Assembly (NCBI GenBank): GCA_019637435.1
Contig: JAHBVO010000003.1
Coordinates: forward strand, 1 to 64,000
DNA from: Candidatus Obscuribacterales bacterium
GTDB taxonomy: Bacteria; Cyanobacteriota; Vampirovibrionia; Obscuribacterales; Obscuribacteraceae
Direction: 5' to 3'
DNA: 64,000 bases
How positions within the stretch are numbered: position 1 is the stretch's first letter; each line of letters begins with the position of its first letter. Shown here one piece after another: positions 1 to 7,782 of the stretch. Below the pieces are notes generated by a model. That model was given only the letters and a program-made list of their open reading frames with translations, did not search any database and was not told where the DNA came from. The translations under genes were made by a program, and so were the position numbers.

Positions 1-1882
1 CGGTTTTCGTGTATATCGTAAACGCCTTGGCGCCCTGTCCAACTCCATCCGGCGCGACCACTCCGCGTCGTCCCTGCCCCTCCGTCGCGAAAGCAGGATC
101 CATTCCCTTCCATTTCGCAACATACTTGAGCAACTCCGCATCCCGCATCAGCTCAGGGATCAACGCGCTCTGAACCCTCGCCAGATCCTCCGCCGACTCG
201 GTCAAAACATGAACTTTTATCGGAGACGGCGCCTTGCCATCGCCCGGAGTGACGGCGTTAAACCAACCTTCCCATTTCATCATCTTCAGTTCATGTTGAC
301 CACACTTTAAAATACGAACGCAATCATCATTTGCTCTAACGCACTCATAGCCACTGTGAGCCAGTTTCGGAAGCTCTTGAACATCGCGCTGCTTGTACTT
401 TTCCACGCGTCCTTCAGGAGCATCACCTTTGGTTTTTAAACCTTCCGCGCTTTCCGCAGCCGTTTCGTGCTGTTTACCAGCACCACCTTTACCACCACCC
501 CTGGTGGCAACTTTTTCGACACCATGCGCTGCCGCAAAACCCAAACCGACTAACGTTGCATCAGCAAGTGGGTCCCCGAGATTATCTTCGGTAATCGCTT
601 TTGCATGCGCAAATGTTTTCTCACTCGGGTGACTACAACATTCCTGAAGCGCCGGCAACGATTTCATCAAGCCGTTGTATCCATCGGCTCCGACCTGACC
701 GATTTCTTTTACCGCCATCGCAAGACCGCCAGCCTGCAATGCGCGCGCACCAAGTCGCGTCCACGGGTTCACGTTAGCTGCAAGCGTGCCGACCACCTTG
801 CCGAACGCGACGCCCATCGCCGTACCAGAGGCCAGGTCGCCAATCGCGCCACCCTGAATGACCTTATGAAGAACCGCTTTCGATGCCCCGATCGCCGCAC
901 CATCCTCTAGCGCTGCGCCGGCAAGCATCAAACCACGAACCGGATCCGGCATGTGACGAGTCTCGTTCAAAGTGCTCTTCGTCAGAGCCTCCTGATACTT
1001 TTCCAACGCCAGATCGCACACCGCGAGATTTCTTAAATTCTGTTTTTCAAAATCAGTGAGTTCTTTTTCGCCTCGATTGACGCCATGCTTGTCGCTCGCC
1101 GACAGGTTCTTTCGGTAGAGTTCCTCTATCCGATGATTGTCGGCAGGTGTCAGCAGCACCTCTACCATTTTCGGCAGAACCATTGGCGATGCCATGGATT
1201 TGTAATCCGGCATCCACAAACTCGTATCCTGTTTAATTATTTCAACCTTGTCACCACCTGCGGTGTCATGCTCCACAGTCCGATCCAACAGATGGTCGGA
1301 ATGTTTCGCGGCAAGCAAGTTTCGTTCCATCTCTACGATCTTGTCGCCGGCAGACTTATGTTGAGTTTCGCGCGTCTGCCCTCCAGCTGTTTCAGATCTC
1401 ATCGGCGTGCCGTGCTTCGCAGCGAGCCGCTCTCGCTCCATCTCGACTATCCTGTCGCCGGCAGACTTATGTGCCGAACTATGCCTAGCCTCACCCGTTG
1501 GCATTTTCAGCTCATCATCTCCCTGCAGACCAGCGGGCTTTTGCAGCTCATCACGCTTTTGCTCAGTAGCCGGTTCGGCTCTGCCAGGCGCACCAGGTTT
1601 CCCTTCAACCTGCGCGACCAACTTGGAGCGCCGCTTGCTTGCGTCATAGAGCGTTTCGCCCGTGGTGCTGTCATGCAGGATCAGCGGCTGTTCCGCCTTC
1701 ACATGCAGCCCGAGCGCTTTCGTATCATGGCTCAGACTCTCAAAATTCTCGCTATGTCTTTTCGCTTGCGTATCGCTCGAAACAGCTTCATTCGCCGTTT
1801 TCTGCGAGGTAGTCTGTTTGTGGTTATCGGAAGCGTCGCGTTTCGCATCGATCGGTTTATGTTTCTCACGGTCCTGGGACAT
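1..1882 (-). CDS. Large hydrophilic protein with phosphothreonine/lanthipeptide-lyase-like C-terminal region (3' end outside window)
   Basis: An open frame runs leftwards from ATG at 1882 through the window edge (627 codons seen). A GGGGG run lies just upstream of the ATG. There is no signal peptide. Residues 1-135 are polar. A 21-residue direct repeat beginning HKSAGD occurs at about 138 and 175 (37-residue period). The middle is Gly/Ala-rich (GGAIGDLASGTAMGVAFGKVVG-type) like central parts of polymorphic toxins. Near the end, K556-V-H558, then K590-W-K592 and FTIY (621-624) follow the order and rough spacing of the K-x-H ... K ... FT(L/I)Y residues known in OspF/SpvC phosphothreonine lyases and in the lyase domain of class III/IV lanthipeptide synthetases. 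The open frame is certain; the lyase relation is my inference from motif pattern. The stop codon is not in the window. Confidence 0.75.
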   Translation of the reverse strand, partial: MSQDREKHKPIDAKRDASDNHKQTTSQKTANEAVSSDTQAKRHSENFESLSHDTKALGLHVKAEQPLILHDSTTGETLYDASKRRSKLVAQVEGKPGAPGRAEPATEQKRDELQKPAGLQGDDELKMPTGEARHSSAHKSAGDRIVEMERERLAAKHGTPMRSETAGGQTRETQHKSAGDKIVEMERNLLAAKHSDHLLDRTVEHDTAGGDKVEIIKQDTSLWMPDYKSMASPMVLPKMVEVLLTPADNHRIEELYRKNLSASDKHGVNRGEKELTDFEKQNLRNLAVCDLALEKYQEALTKSTLNETRHMPDPVRGLMLAGAALEDGAAIGASKAVLHKVIQGGAIGDLASGTAMGVAFGKVVGTLAANVNPWTRLGARALQAGGLAMAVKEIGQVGADGYNGLMKSLPALQECCSHPSEKTFAHAKAITEDNLGDPLADATLVGLGFAAAHGVEKVATRGGGKGGAGKQHETAAESAEGLKTKGDAPEGRVEKYKQRDVQELPKLAHSGYECVRANDDCVRILKCGQHELKMMKWEGWFNAVTPGDGKAPSPIKVHVLTESAEDLARVQSALIPELMRDAELLKYVAKWKGMDPAFATEGQGRRGVVAPDGVGQGAKAFTIYTKT

Positions 1883-1985
1883 GAAACAACCCCCACAAGC
1901 GCCGTACTAGAGCGGCCGATCTGAACACGAGTAAACGAGTTATACCCTCGCAAAACCATACCTGAACTCAGGGAAAACCATAAGA

Positions 1986-2037
1986 AAAACCAAAGCGCAA
2001 ATGTGCAGGTTGCAAAACACAAATGCGCTCTGGTTTT
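1986..2037 (-). terminator. Stem-loop with flanking A/T runs, likely terminator of the 2128-2907 gene
   Basis: AAAACCAAAGCGCA pairs with TGCGCTCTGGTTTT (one mismatch) around a 24-nt loop. Read on the minus strand the stem ends in TTTTT, just after the reductase stop. The symmetrical A/T ends would also allow weak function on the other strand. Confidence 0.45.
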
Positions 2038-2127
2038 CTTTCGGCGGAGGAGCGAAGCACTTTCCGACTTCGCTTTTACAGCTTCGGGGCGGACTCAGCT
2101 CGGGGAAACCCAGCCCGCCCCGCCGTT

Positions 2128-2907
2128 TTAAATCGAGATTCCACCGTCGCAAGCAATCGTGTGACCGGTCACCCAGCGACCTTCATCGGAGGCAAGGAAG
2201 AGGACGGCATCAGCGATATCTTCGGGAGTTCCTACTCTTCCCAACGCGGTGCGCTCCGTCATATGAGCCTTAGCCTCTTCAGGCACCGCGGCGTTGTACA
2301 TATCGGTGGCAGTGGTACCAGGTGCGACACCATTGACGGTAATCTTTCGCGCTCCCAACTCTTGAGCCCAGACGCGAGTCAATGTATCGAGTGCCGCTTT
2401 GGTTGCTGAATAAACACTGGCGCCGGGAAACGTCATGCGCGCAACTCCTGACGAAATGTTGATAATCCGCCCGCCATCCGGCATTGACTTGAGTGCCGCC
2501 ACCGTGTTCGCCAGGACGCCTTTGATGTTGACGTCAAAGACTCGCTCGTAGTGCTCCAATGTGATCTCAGTTACAGGAGCACCTTCGAACACGCCGGCGT
2601 TATTCACCAGAATGTCTACGCGTCCGAATTTCTTCACGACCGCCGACACCAGGTCATCACTCTCCTTTTGAGACGAAGCATTTGCCTGAACCGCGAGTCC
2701 TTCGGTTCCCAGTTCGCCAATGCGCTCGACAACATTGTCTGCGGCGCCCTTGTTCTTCTGATAGCTGATCGCCACCTTGGCGCCTTCTTGCGCCAACTTC
2801 AATGCGATCGCAGCGCCGATACCGCGGGAGCCACCAGTCACGAGAGCAACTTTTCCCTCTAAACGCTTGAGTCCTACCTTTTCTTCCGTTACTTGTGCCG
2901 TTGGCAT
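2128..2907 (-). CDS. Short-chain dehydrogenase/reductase, FabG-like
   Basis: 259 aa, the usual length for a classical SDR. The Rossmann motif TGGSRGIG lies near residue 25, NNAG near 106, and the catalytic Ser and YSATK (Tyr-x-x-x-Lys) around 155-172. It should be an NAD(P)H-dependent cytosolic ketone/aldehyde reductase; the substrate cannot be read from sequence. The start is supported by AAGGAG about 8 nt upstream of ATG. It lies 50 nt downstream of the 2958-3398 gene on the same strand and probably shares its transcript, so the two operator palindromes upstream of that gene may control both. It closely resembles many reductases annotated as 3-oxoacyl-ACP reductase, but there is no fatty-acid synthesis context here, so I do not call it fabG. 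Confidence 0.9.
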   Translation of the reverse strand: MPTAQVTEEKVGLKRLEGKVALVTGGSRGIGAAIALKLAQEGAKVAISYQKNKGAADNVVERIGELGTEGLAVQANASSQKESDDLVSAVVKKFGRVDILVNNAGVFEGAPVTEITLEHYERVFDVNIKGVLANTVAALKSMPDGGRIINISSGVARMTFPGASVYSATKAALDTLTRVWAQELGARKITVNGVAPGTTATDMYNAAVPEEAKAHMTERTALGRVGTPEDIADAVLFLASDEGRWVTGHTIACDGGISI

Positions 2908-2957
2908 GATAATCTCCTTGTCGAATTTTTGTGGAATGGTTTTAAAGGATACCGAGT

Positions 2958-3398
2958 CTAAGCGACGGCTGTTTCCAGGCAGCGTTCGTTTAAACGAGAG
3001 AGTGTTTGTTCGGCGCGCAGCGCCACATAGGGGTTTTCATCAACTGCAAGTGTTTCCAAAATGCAAGGTGATAAAAGTGGATTTTCGGCTAAACCGAATC
3101 TGACGTCGGCACTATCACTGGTGGCAAGTTGCTTGAGAAACATGCGAGGCAGCGATGGGTTGTACGATAGACTCAGCCTGACATCAGCGTTTTCATCATC
3201 CAGCAAGCGAAGAAGAACGCTTGTCGGCGTTGAGGCATTCTCCGCGACACGCGCCCTCACGGCCGGGTCGTTTGACTTTGACAATTCATTTAAAAGCAAC
3301 GCCGTCAATTGAGTGTCGCCGGCAATGAGATATTGGACACTGACCGGTGCCGAACTGCGTTTAGTTTTCCATTGTAAATCCTGTTTCGATATGCACAT
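2958..3398 (-). CDS. Leucine-rich-repeat-variant/HEAT-like repeat protein
   Basis: 146 aa. The body is built of about four helical repeats of 20-24 residues with the pattern 'VRxxVAxNxxxPxxxLxxLxxDxxxxVR' (for example around VRARVAENASTP and VRFGLAENPLL). This is the signature of LRV/HEAT-type alpha solenoids, which usually mediate protein binding. There is no signal peptide or catalytic motif. The ATG at 3398 has GAGG 10 nt upstream. The gene is first in a two-gene minus-strand unit with the SDR, and its upstream region carries two TetR-type palindromes, the nearer only 26 nt from the start codon. A partner for the scaffold is not evident. Confidence 0.8.
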   Translation of the reverse strand: MCISKQDLQWKTKRSSAPVSVQYLIAGDTQLTALLLNELSKSNDPAVRARVAENASTPTSVLLRLLDDENADVRLSLSYNPSLPRMFLKQLATSDSADVRFGLAENPLLSPCILETLAVDENPYVALRAEQTLSRLNERCLETAVA

Positions 3399-3423
3399 TT
3401 TTCGATAACCTCGAACATGCTAT

Positions 3424-3435
3424 TAGACCGGTCTA
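3424..3435. promoter_or_regulatory. TetR-family-type operator palindrome (proximal)
   Basis: Perfect 12-bp palindrome TAGACCGGTCTA, 26 bp upstream of the 3398 start codon and thus where a minus-strand promoter should lie. It resembles the LmrA/QdoR-type TetR operator core (TAGACC...GGTCTA) known from Bacillus. No TetR gene is in this window. Confidence 0.6.
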
Positions 3436-3511
3436 TTAGTTTTTCTTCAAAGAACTGGAGCCGGTTTCATTCACTGCACTGTAGACCAACCGAGCAGCAA
3501 CAGACCCATAA

Positions 3512-3527
3512 TAGACCGGTCGGTCTA
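3512..3527. promoter_or_regulatory. TetR-family-type operator palindrome (distal)
   Basis: TAGACC-GGTC-GGTCTA, the same half-sites as the proximal palindrome, spaced by 4 bp. Centre-to-centre distance is about 90 bp, so both the leftward repeat/SDR unit and the rightward epimerase at 3694 could be influenced. Confidence 0.6.
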
Positions 3528-3693
3528 ATTCTGTCAACTGCCCCAAAATTCACTCGACAAGCATTGGCAATTCTAATGCCGAAGCATGCTACGGGAAAAA
3601 TTACGTGAACATTGCAGGTTTTGTTCTGCAAAAAAGTTTCGATTGGACGAACCAGAACCTACTAAAATAGAGAAGCTACCCAGAGGTTCTCCG

Positions 3694-4593
3694 ATGAACA
3701 TTCTTGTGAGCGGCTCTCGTGGCCTGCTTGGATCCGAACTTATTCCACGGCTGAAAGCACGCGGTCATCAAGTGCGTCGGCTGGTGCGCTCAGCCAAGGA
3801 CGCTAACCCGTCTGACTTTGTCTGGGACCCAGCCAGCGGTGAACTTCAGGGGGAGTTGAAGAATATCGAAGGCATTATCCACCTGGCGGGCGAGAGCATC
3901 GCCTCCAGCCGCTGGAACGATGCGAAGAAAAAGGAGATCCGAGAAAGCCGCATTAAGGGAACGACCTTTATCAGCGAAACAGCTGCGGCAATCCGACCGC
4001 TCCCCAAGGTATTGCTCTGCGCTTCGGCAATCGGATTTTATGGAGACCGAGGCAGTGAGACACTTGACGAAAACAGCAGCAACGGCAGCGGCTTTCTCGC
4101 CGAACTCTGCATGGATTGGGAAACAGCCACCAATCCAGCTCGGGATGCCGGCATCCGCGTAGTAAACCTGAGAATCGGTGTCGCTCTTTCACCAAAAGGT
4201 GGCGCCCTCGGGAAGATGCTGCTCCCCTTTCAACTTGGTGCCGGCGGGATTATTGGAAGCGGCAAGCAGGAAATGAGCTGGATAGCAATTGATGACGTAG
4301 CCGATGCGATGGTCCACTGCGTTGAGAATGAAACGATCTCCGGTCCCGTAAATCTGACCGCACCAAATCCGGTATCAAACAAAGAATTCACTCGCGCGAT
4401 GGGTGCCGTGCTCGGTCGACCGACGCTGTTTCCAATGCCTGACTTCGCTGCGCGTCTAGCGTTTGGCGAAATGGCAGATGAGCTATTGCTTTCAAGCGCA
4501 AAGGTTTTGCCTAAGAAACTTCAAGCAAGCGGTTTTCAGTTCGGTTATCCGGACATTGAAGGTGCACTGCGCCACGTGATTAACAAGAAATAG
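3694..4593 (+). CDS. TIGR01777-family NAD-dependent epimerase/dehydratase-like protein
   Basis: 299 aa from ATG at 3694, chosen over an in-frame upstream start because AGAGG lies 7 nt before it and the protein then begins directly with the Rossmann strand MNILVSGSRGLLG. Family landmarks are IIHLAGESIA near residue 65, W-x(3)KK-x(3)I-x-ESRI near 80, SAIGFYGDRG near 110, and a C-terminal DUF1731-like tail. Relatives (E. coli YfcH, human SDR39U1) are atypical SDRs of unknown substrate, and atypical SDRs commonly bind NADP(H). The stop is 8 nt before the FAD oxidoreductase start, so they are likely cotranscribed. Family assignment is firm; the reaction is unknown. Confidence 0.92.
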   Translation: MNILVSGSRGLLGSELIPRLKARGHQVRRLVRSAKDANPSDFVWDPASGELQGELKNIEGIIHLAGESIASSRWNDAKKKEIRESRIKGTTFISETAAAIRPLPKVLLCASAIGFYGDRGSETLDENSSNGSGFLAELCMDWETATNPARDAGIRVVNLRIGVALSPKGGALGKMLLPFQLGAGGIIGSGKQEMSWIAIDDVADAMVHCVENETISGPVNLTAPNPVSNKEFTRAMGAVLGRPTLFPMPDFAARLAFGEMADELLLSSAKVLPKKLQASGFQFGYPDIEGALRHVINKK

Positions 4594-4601
4594 AGGGAAG
4601 C

Positions 4602-5849
4602 ATGAATCGCGACTACCAAGTCATCATCGTTGGAGCAGGGCTAGCCGGACTAGCTTGTGGACTGCATCTCCAGAAGAAAAACATTCCCTTTATTATCCTC
4701 GAAAGCTCGGACGCTCCTGGCGGGCGAATTCGCACAGACAAGGTTGATGGTTTTTTGCTCGACAGGGGATTCCAAATCTTATTGACCGAATATCCTGAGG
4801 CACGCAAAGTCTTTGACTACGAGAAGCTTGATTTGAAGCCGTTTTCACCTGGTGCTCTTGTGCGCCTCGGCAAGAAATTTCATAGAGTTACCGACCCTTT
4901 TCGAGAGCCTGATAAAGCACTTGAAACATTGTTCGCACCAATCGGAACTCTCACCGATAAAATGAATATCGCTAAGATTCGTCTGACGCTAACTGGACAA
5001 CCGATCGAGAAGATTCTTACAGCAACTGAATATACAACGATGGAGTTGCTCAAGCTGCAAGGTTTTTCCCAATCGATAATCGATAAGTTTTTCAGACCAT
5101 TTTTCGGAGGAATCTTTCTTGAGTCGAAGCTCGAGACTTCAAGCAGAAAGTTTGAGTTTTTCTTCCGAACATTTTCGGGCGGCGACAATGTTATTCCAGC
5201 CAAGGGAATGCAAGAACTGCCAAATCAGTTGGCAGAAAAGCTCGGGCTATCCAACATCAAGTTAAATACCAGAGTCACTAATGTGACCAATCAAACCGTA
5301 ACGACTGAAGACGGTGAAACATATGAGGCACCGCATGTGGTGATAGCCACAGATAGGCGAGCCATGGGAAAAATTCTCTATGGCACGGATTTGTCAGAAG
5401 ACGACAGGTCCGTGACCTGCCTTTATTTTGCCTGCGACACCGCGCCGATAAAAGAACCGATTCTCGTTTTAAACGGGGAGAAAACTGGGCCGATCAACAA
5501 TCTATGCGTGCCGAGCAACGTCTCCTCAGACTACGCCCCGCCCGGACAGGCACTGGTTTCAGTGACTGTTCTTGGAACCCGCAAAGATCACAATGCGTTG
5601 GAAAAGGCGGTTAGAAGTCAACTTGAAGAATGGTTCGGACGCGATGTTAAAGGTTGGCGCCGACTGCGGACCTACAGAATCGACAACGCTCTGCCGAAAC
5701 AAAATCCACCCACCAGCTTCGTGGAAAACAAAAATGAAGTTCGTCCTGGAATCTACGTTTGCGGAGACCACATGAGCACAGGCTCGCTAAACGGCGCTCT
5801 GCAGTCGGGTAGAGAGGTCGCAGCGATGATCGAGAAGAGTTTATTGTAA
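4602..5849 (+). CDS. FAD-dependent amine-oxidase/phytoene-desaturase-like oxidoreductase
   Basis: 415 aa. The N-terminal dinucleotide-binding motif VGAGLAGLACG (about residues 10-20) is followed by the second FAD contact PGGRIRT near 40 and DRGFQ near 55. The C-terminal FAD motif YVCGDHMSTGSLNGALQSGR ends the protein as in the flavin amine oxidase/carotenoid desaturase superfamily. It is probably cytosolic or membrane-peripheral. It follows the TIGR01777 epimerase by 8 nt with GAGGGAAGC upstream of ATG. No carotenoid genes are nearby, so the substrate is open. Known desaturases are often longer (about 500 aa), so this may be a different oxidoreductase branch. Confidence 0.9.
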   Translation: MNRDYQVIIVGAGLAGLACGLHLQKKNIPFIILESSDAPGGRIRTDKVDGFLLDRGFQILLTEYPEARKVFDYEKLDLKPFSPGALVRLGKKFHRVTDPFREPDKALETLFAPIGTLTDKMNIAKIRLTLTGQPIEKILTATEYTTMELLKLQGFSQSIIDKFFRPFFGGIFLESKLETSSRKFEFFFRTFSGGDNVIPAKGMQELPNQLAEKLGLSNIKLNTRVTNVTNQTVTTEDGETYEAPHVVIATDRRAMGKILYGTDLSEDDRSVTCLYFACDTAPIKEPILVLNGEKTGPINNLCVPSNVSSDYAPPGQALVSVTVLGTRKDHNALEKAVRSQLEEWFGRDVKGWRRLRTYRIDNALPKQNPPTSFVENKNEVRPGIYVCGDHMSTGSLNGALQSGREVAAMIEKSLL

Positions 5850-5946
5850 AACTCACCAGAACCACTACTATATGCATTCGTTGTGCATCTCTTCTAAATC
5901 TGCCCGCCTGACCGCGTTTCGAGACATTTACAGCAATCGGCGGAGA

Positions 5947-6146
5947 CCGTTGGCTACGAGAGAGCGACGGATTTCTGAAAAAGCGTCAACGAGTGATAGA
6001 CAAGCTCCTGAGGAGCGCAGGATACGCACTCGGAGATCTCCCCCGCCACAACGGTTTTAGGCACTTCACTTTCACGAAGACGTATAGCAGCAATCGAAGG
6101 ATTTCTGGAAAGCGTCAACGAGCGATAGACAGACTCCTGTGTCTTA
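5947..6146. repeat. Dispersed intergenic repeat (GACGGATTTC family), one full and one partial copy
   Basis: About 144 bp starting CCGTTGGCTACGAGAG and matching the copies at 7423 and 7582, including GCGACGGATTTC, GTCAACGAGTGATAGACAA and CCACAACGGTT. From about 6091 a second, shortened copy begins (AGGATTTCTGGAAAGCGTCAAC). This accounts for the spacer 5850-6143, where I see no gene. Confidence 0.75.
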
Positions 6147-6338
6147 TCCCAAGTACATTTCACCCTCACCATCGCGATCGATTTCGATTCTTAACGGTCC
6201 GATCAGGTCGTCATCGGCACCACGAGCTTTGAGCGGCGCACGCCCCTCGCCCCGAAACCACTTCGCTAAAGCAACCAGGTCCTCACCTCCAACCGTCTTG
6301 ATGGACTCCAGCGCTGTTTTCAATTCGAGAGTTATCAT
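6144..6338 (-). CDS. Small acidic hypothetical protein
   Basis: 64 aa, about one quarter acidic, no signal or membrane segment. I do not recognise it. It is supported as a gene by AGGTGAG 3-8 nt before its ATG and by lying 27 nt after the SDR stop on the same strand, as the second gene of a probable operon. Its C-terminus overlaps the partial dispersed repeat by a few bases. A spurious frame cannot be excluded at this length. Confidence 0.5.
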   Translation of the reverse strand: MITLELKTALESIKTVGGEDLVALAKWFRGEGRAPLKARGADDDLIGPLRIEIDRDGEGEMYLG

Positions 6339-6365
6339 TTCTCACCTCATGCGGAATCACACCAC

Positions 6366-7262
6366 TTAACCGACGCCAGCACCGCCTGTAATACCAAGAA
6401 CTTCACCGTTTAGATAGCTGCCTTCTTGAGAGGCTAGAAGAACGAAAAGGGGCGCACACTCGACAGGCTGTCCCGGTCGACCGAATGGCGTTTTTGCACC
6501 TAGATTCTTTACTTTCTCAGGCTCACTTCCACTTGGTTGAATCGGCGTCCAGAAGGGGCCCGGCGCAACCGCATTAACACGAACGCCGCGCTCCATCATC
6601 TGTTTCGAAAGCCCTTTCGTGAAATCTACGATTGCCGCTTTCGTCAAAGCATAGGCAATAATCTCTTGTGAGGGGTCGTAGGCTTGAATTGAGGAAGTAT
6701 TGATGATAGCCGAACCGGGCTCGAGGTGAGGTATTGCAGCCTTTGTGATCCAGAAAAGCGCATAAATGTTTGTTTTCATAATGCGGTCGAATTCGTCGGT
6801 TTCCACATCCAACAAGCTAGAAACCGAGCTCTGCGCCGCGGCGTTGTTCACAAGAATGTCTAAACCGCCCAATTGCTCTACAGTCTTTTGCACAAGTGAG
6901 TTACAGAAATCCTCACTCTGGATGTCGCCCGGCAAAGCAACAGCTTTGCGCCCGTCTTTCTTGATTAAGTCGATTACGTCAGCGGCATCGGCGCTTTCCT
7001 GATGGAGGTAGTTGATTGCCACATCGGCGCCCTCGCGCGCATAGGCGATGGCGATGGCGCGACCGATGCCGGAGTCGCCACCGGTTACCAGGGCTTTGCG
7101 CCCCTTGAGCTTACCGGTTCCTGTATAGCTTTTCTCGCCACAATCCGGCTCTGGATTCATTTTCGCCGATAGCCCGGGAGCAGACTGCTGCTGCGCTTCG
7201 AACGGCGGGCGCGGATACTGGTATCGCGGATCTTGCATTGCTAAACGATCTGATGTCATCAT
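6366..7262 (-). CDS. SDR-family oxidoreductase, YghA/YhxC-like
   Basis: 298 aa. It has a 45-residue Pro/Gln-rich N-terminal extension before the Rossmann motif TGGDSGIGRA, then NNAA near 142 and the catalytic Tyr/Lys in YALTK. This extended N-terminus with 'P..P..' and 'GKLKGRKALVTGGDSGIG' is typical of the YghA/YhdF/YhxC subgroup, NADP-dependent aldehyde reductases often linked to general stress. GGAG precedes the ATG at 7262; a second in-frame ATG follows immediately. It is followed by a 64-aa acidic protein. Cytosolic. Subfamily assignment is good; the physiological substrate is not known. Confidence 0.9.
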   Translation of the reverse strand: MMTSDRLAMQDPRYQYPRPPFEAQQQSAPGLSAKMNPEPDCGEKSYTGTGKLKGRKALVTGGDSGIGRAIAIAYAREGADVAINYLHQESADAADVIDLIKKDGRKAVALPGDIQSEDFCNSLVQKTVEQLGGLDILVNNAAAQSSVSSLLDVETDEFDRIMKTNIYALFWITKAAIPHLEPGSAIINTSSIQAYDPSQEIIAYALTKAAIVDFTKGLSKQMMERGVRVNAVAPGPFWTPIQPSGSEPEKVKNLGAKTPFGRPGQPVECAPLFVLLASQEGSYLNGEVLGITGGAGVG

Positions 7263-7422
7263 TTCTCCATCTCGAACAGTTTCAACACGAGTAGCACACC
7301 GAAATTCCGGCGGTGCCTCACCACTTCCGCCGCCCCGTCTACTATATAATATCGTTGTCTAAATTTCCTCATATCTGACCGCCTGTAACCGTTTCGCGGC
7401 AATCGAACAAAAACAGCACCGA

Positions 7423-7566
7423 CCGTTGGCTACGAGAGAGCGACGGATTTCTGGATATTCGTCAACGAGTCGTAGACAAACGCCGGGTTCGATGAGCATA
7501 GCGATACGAAGGACTCGCTCACCACAACGGTTCTGAGCATTTCGATTTCATGGAGTCATATAGTAG
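7423..7566. repeat. Dispersed intergenic repeat, 144 bp, ending CATATAGTAG
   Basis: Matches the copies at 5947 and 7582. It contains GCGACGGATTTCTGG and the near-palindrome GTCAACGA-G-TCGTAGAC, and ends in CATATAGTAG like the copies at 51464 and 54620. It lies upstream of the 7262 SDR. With the next copy it fills most of the gene-free stretch 7263-7782. Confidence 0.8.
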
Positions 7567-7581
7567 CGATCTCCTGCATAC

Positions 7582-7723
7582 CATGGCTACGAGAGAGCGA
7601 CGGATTTCCGGAAAAGTGTCTACGAGTCGTAGACAAACGCCTCGATGACGGAGCGTGCCGATACGGGGGACCCGCTCACCACAACGGTTCCGAGCATTTC
7701 GATTTCACGGGATCATATAGTAG
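7582..7723. repeat. Dispersed intergenic repeat, second copy
   Basis: About 142 bp. GTCTACGA-G-TCGTAGAC is here a perfect 17-bp palindrome, whereas the copy at 7423 has one mismatch. Ends in CATATAGTAG. Tandem with the preceding copy (159-bp spacing). Confidence 0.8.
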
Positions 7724-7739
7724 GCAGCCATTTCGAAAA

Positions 7740-7769
7740 GAACGGCATGGGGGAGGTTCCATGCCGTTC
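7740..7769 (-). terminator. Rho-independent terminator of the YihY gene
   Basis: GAACGGCATGG/CCATGCCGTTC forms a perfect 11-bp stem with an 8-nt loop. On the minus strand it is followed by TTTTC. It sits 13 nt after the stop of the 7783-8880 gene. Confidence 0.75.
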
Positions 7770-7782
7770 ACGGGGCGGGGCA

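Noticed and set aside
1085..1924. 279-aa plus-strand frame
   Set aside because: Antisense to the large minus-strand gene at 1-1882, whose translation contains clear internal repeats and motifs.
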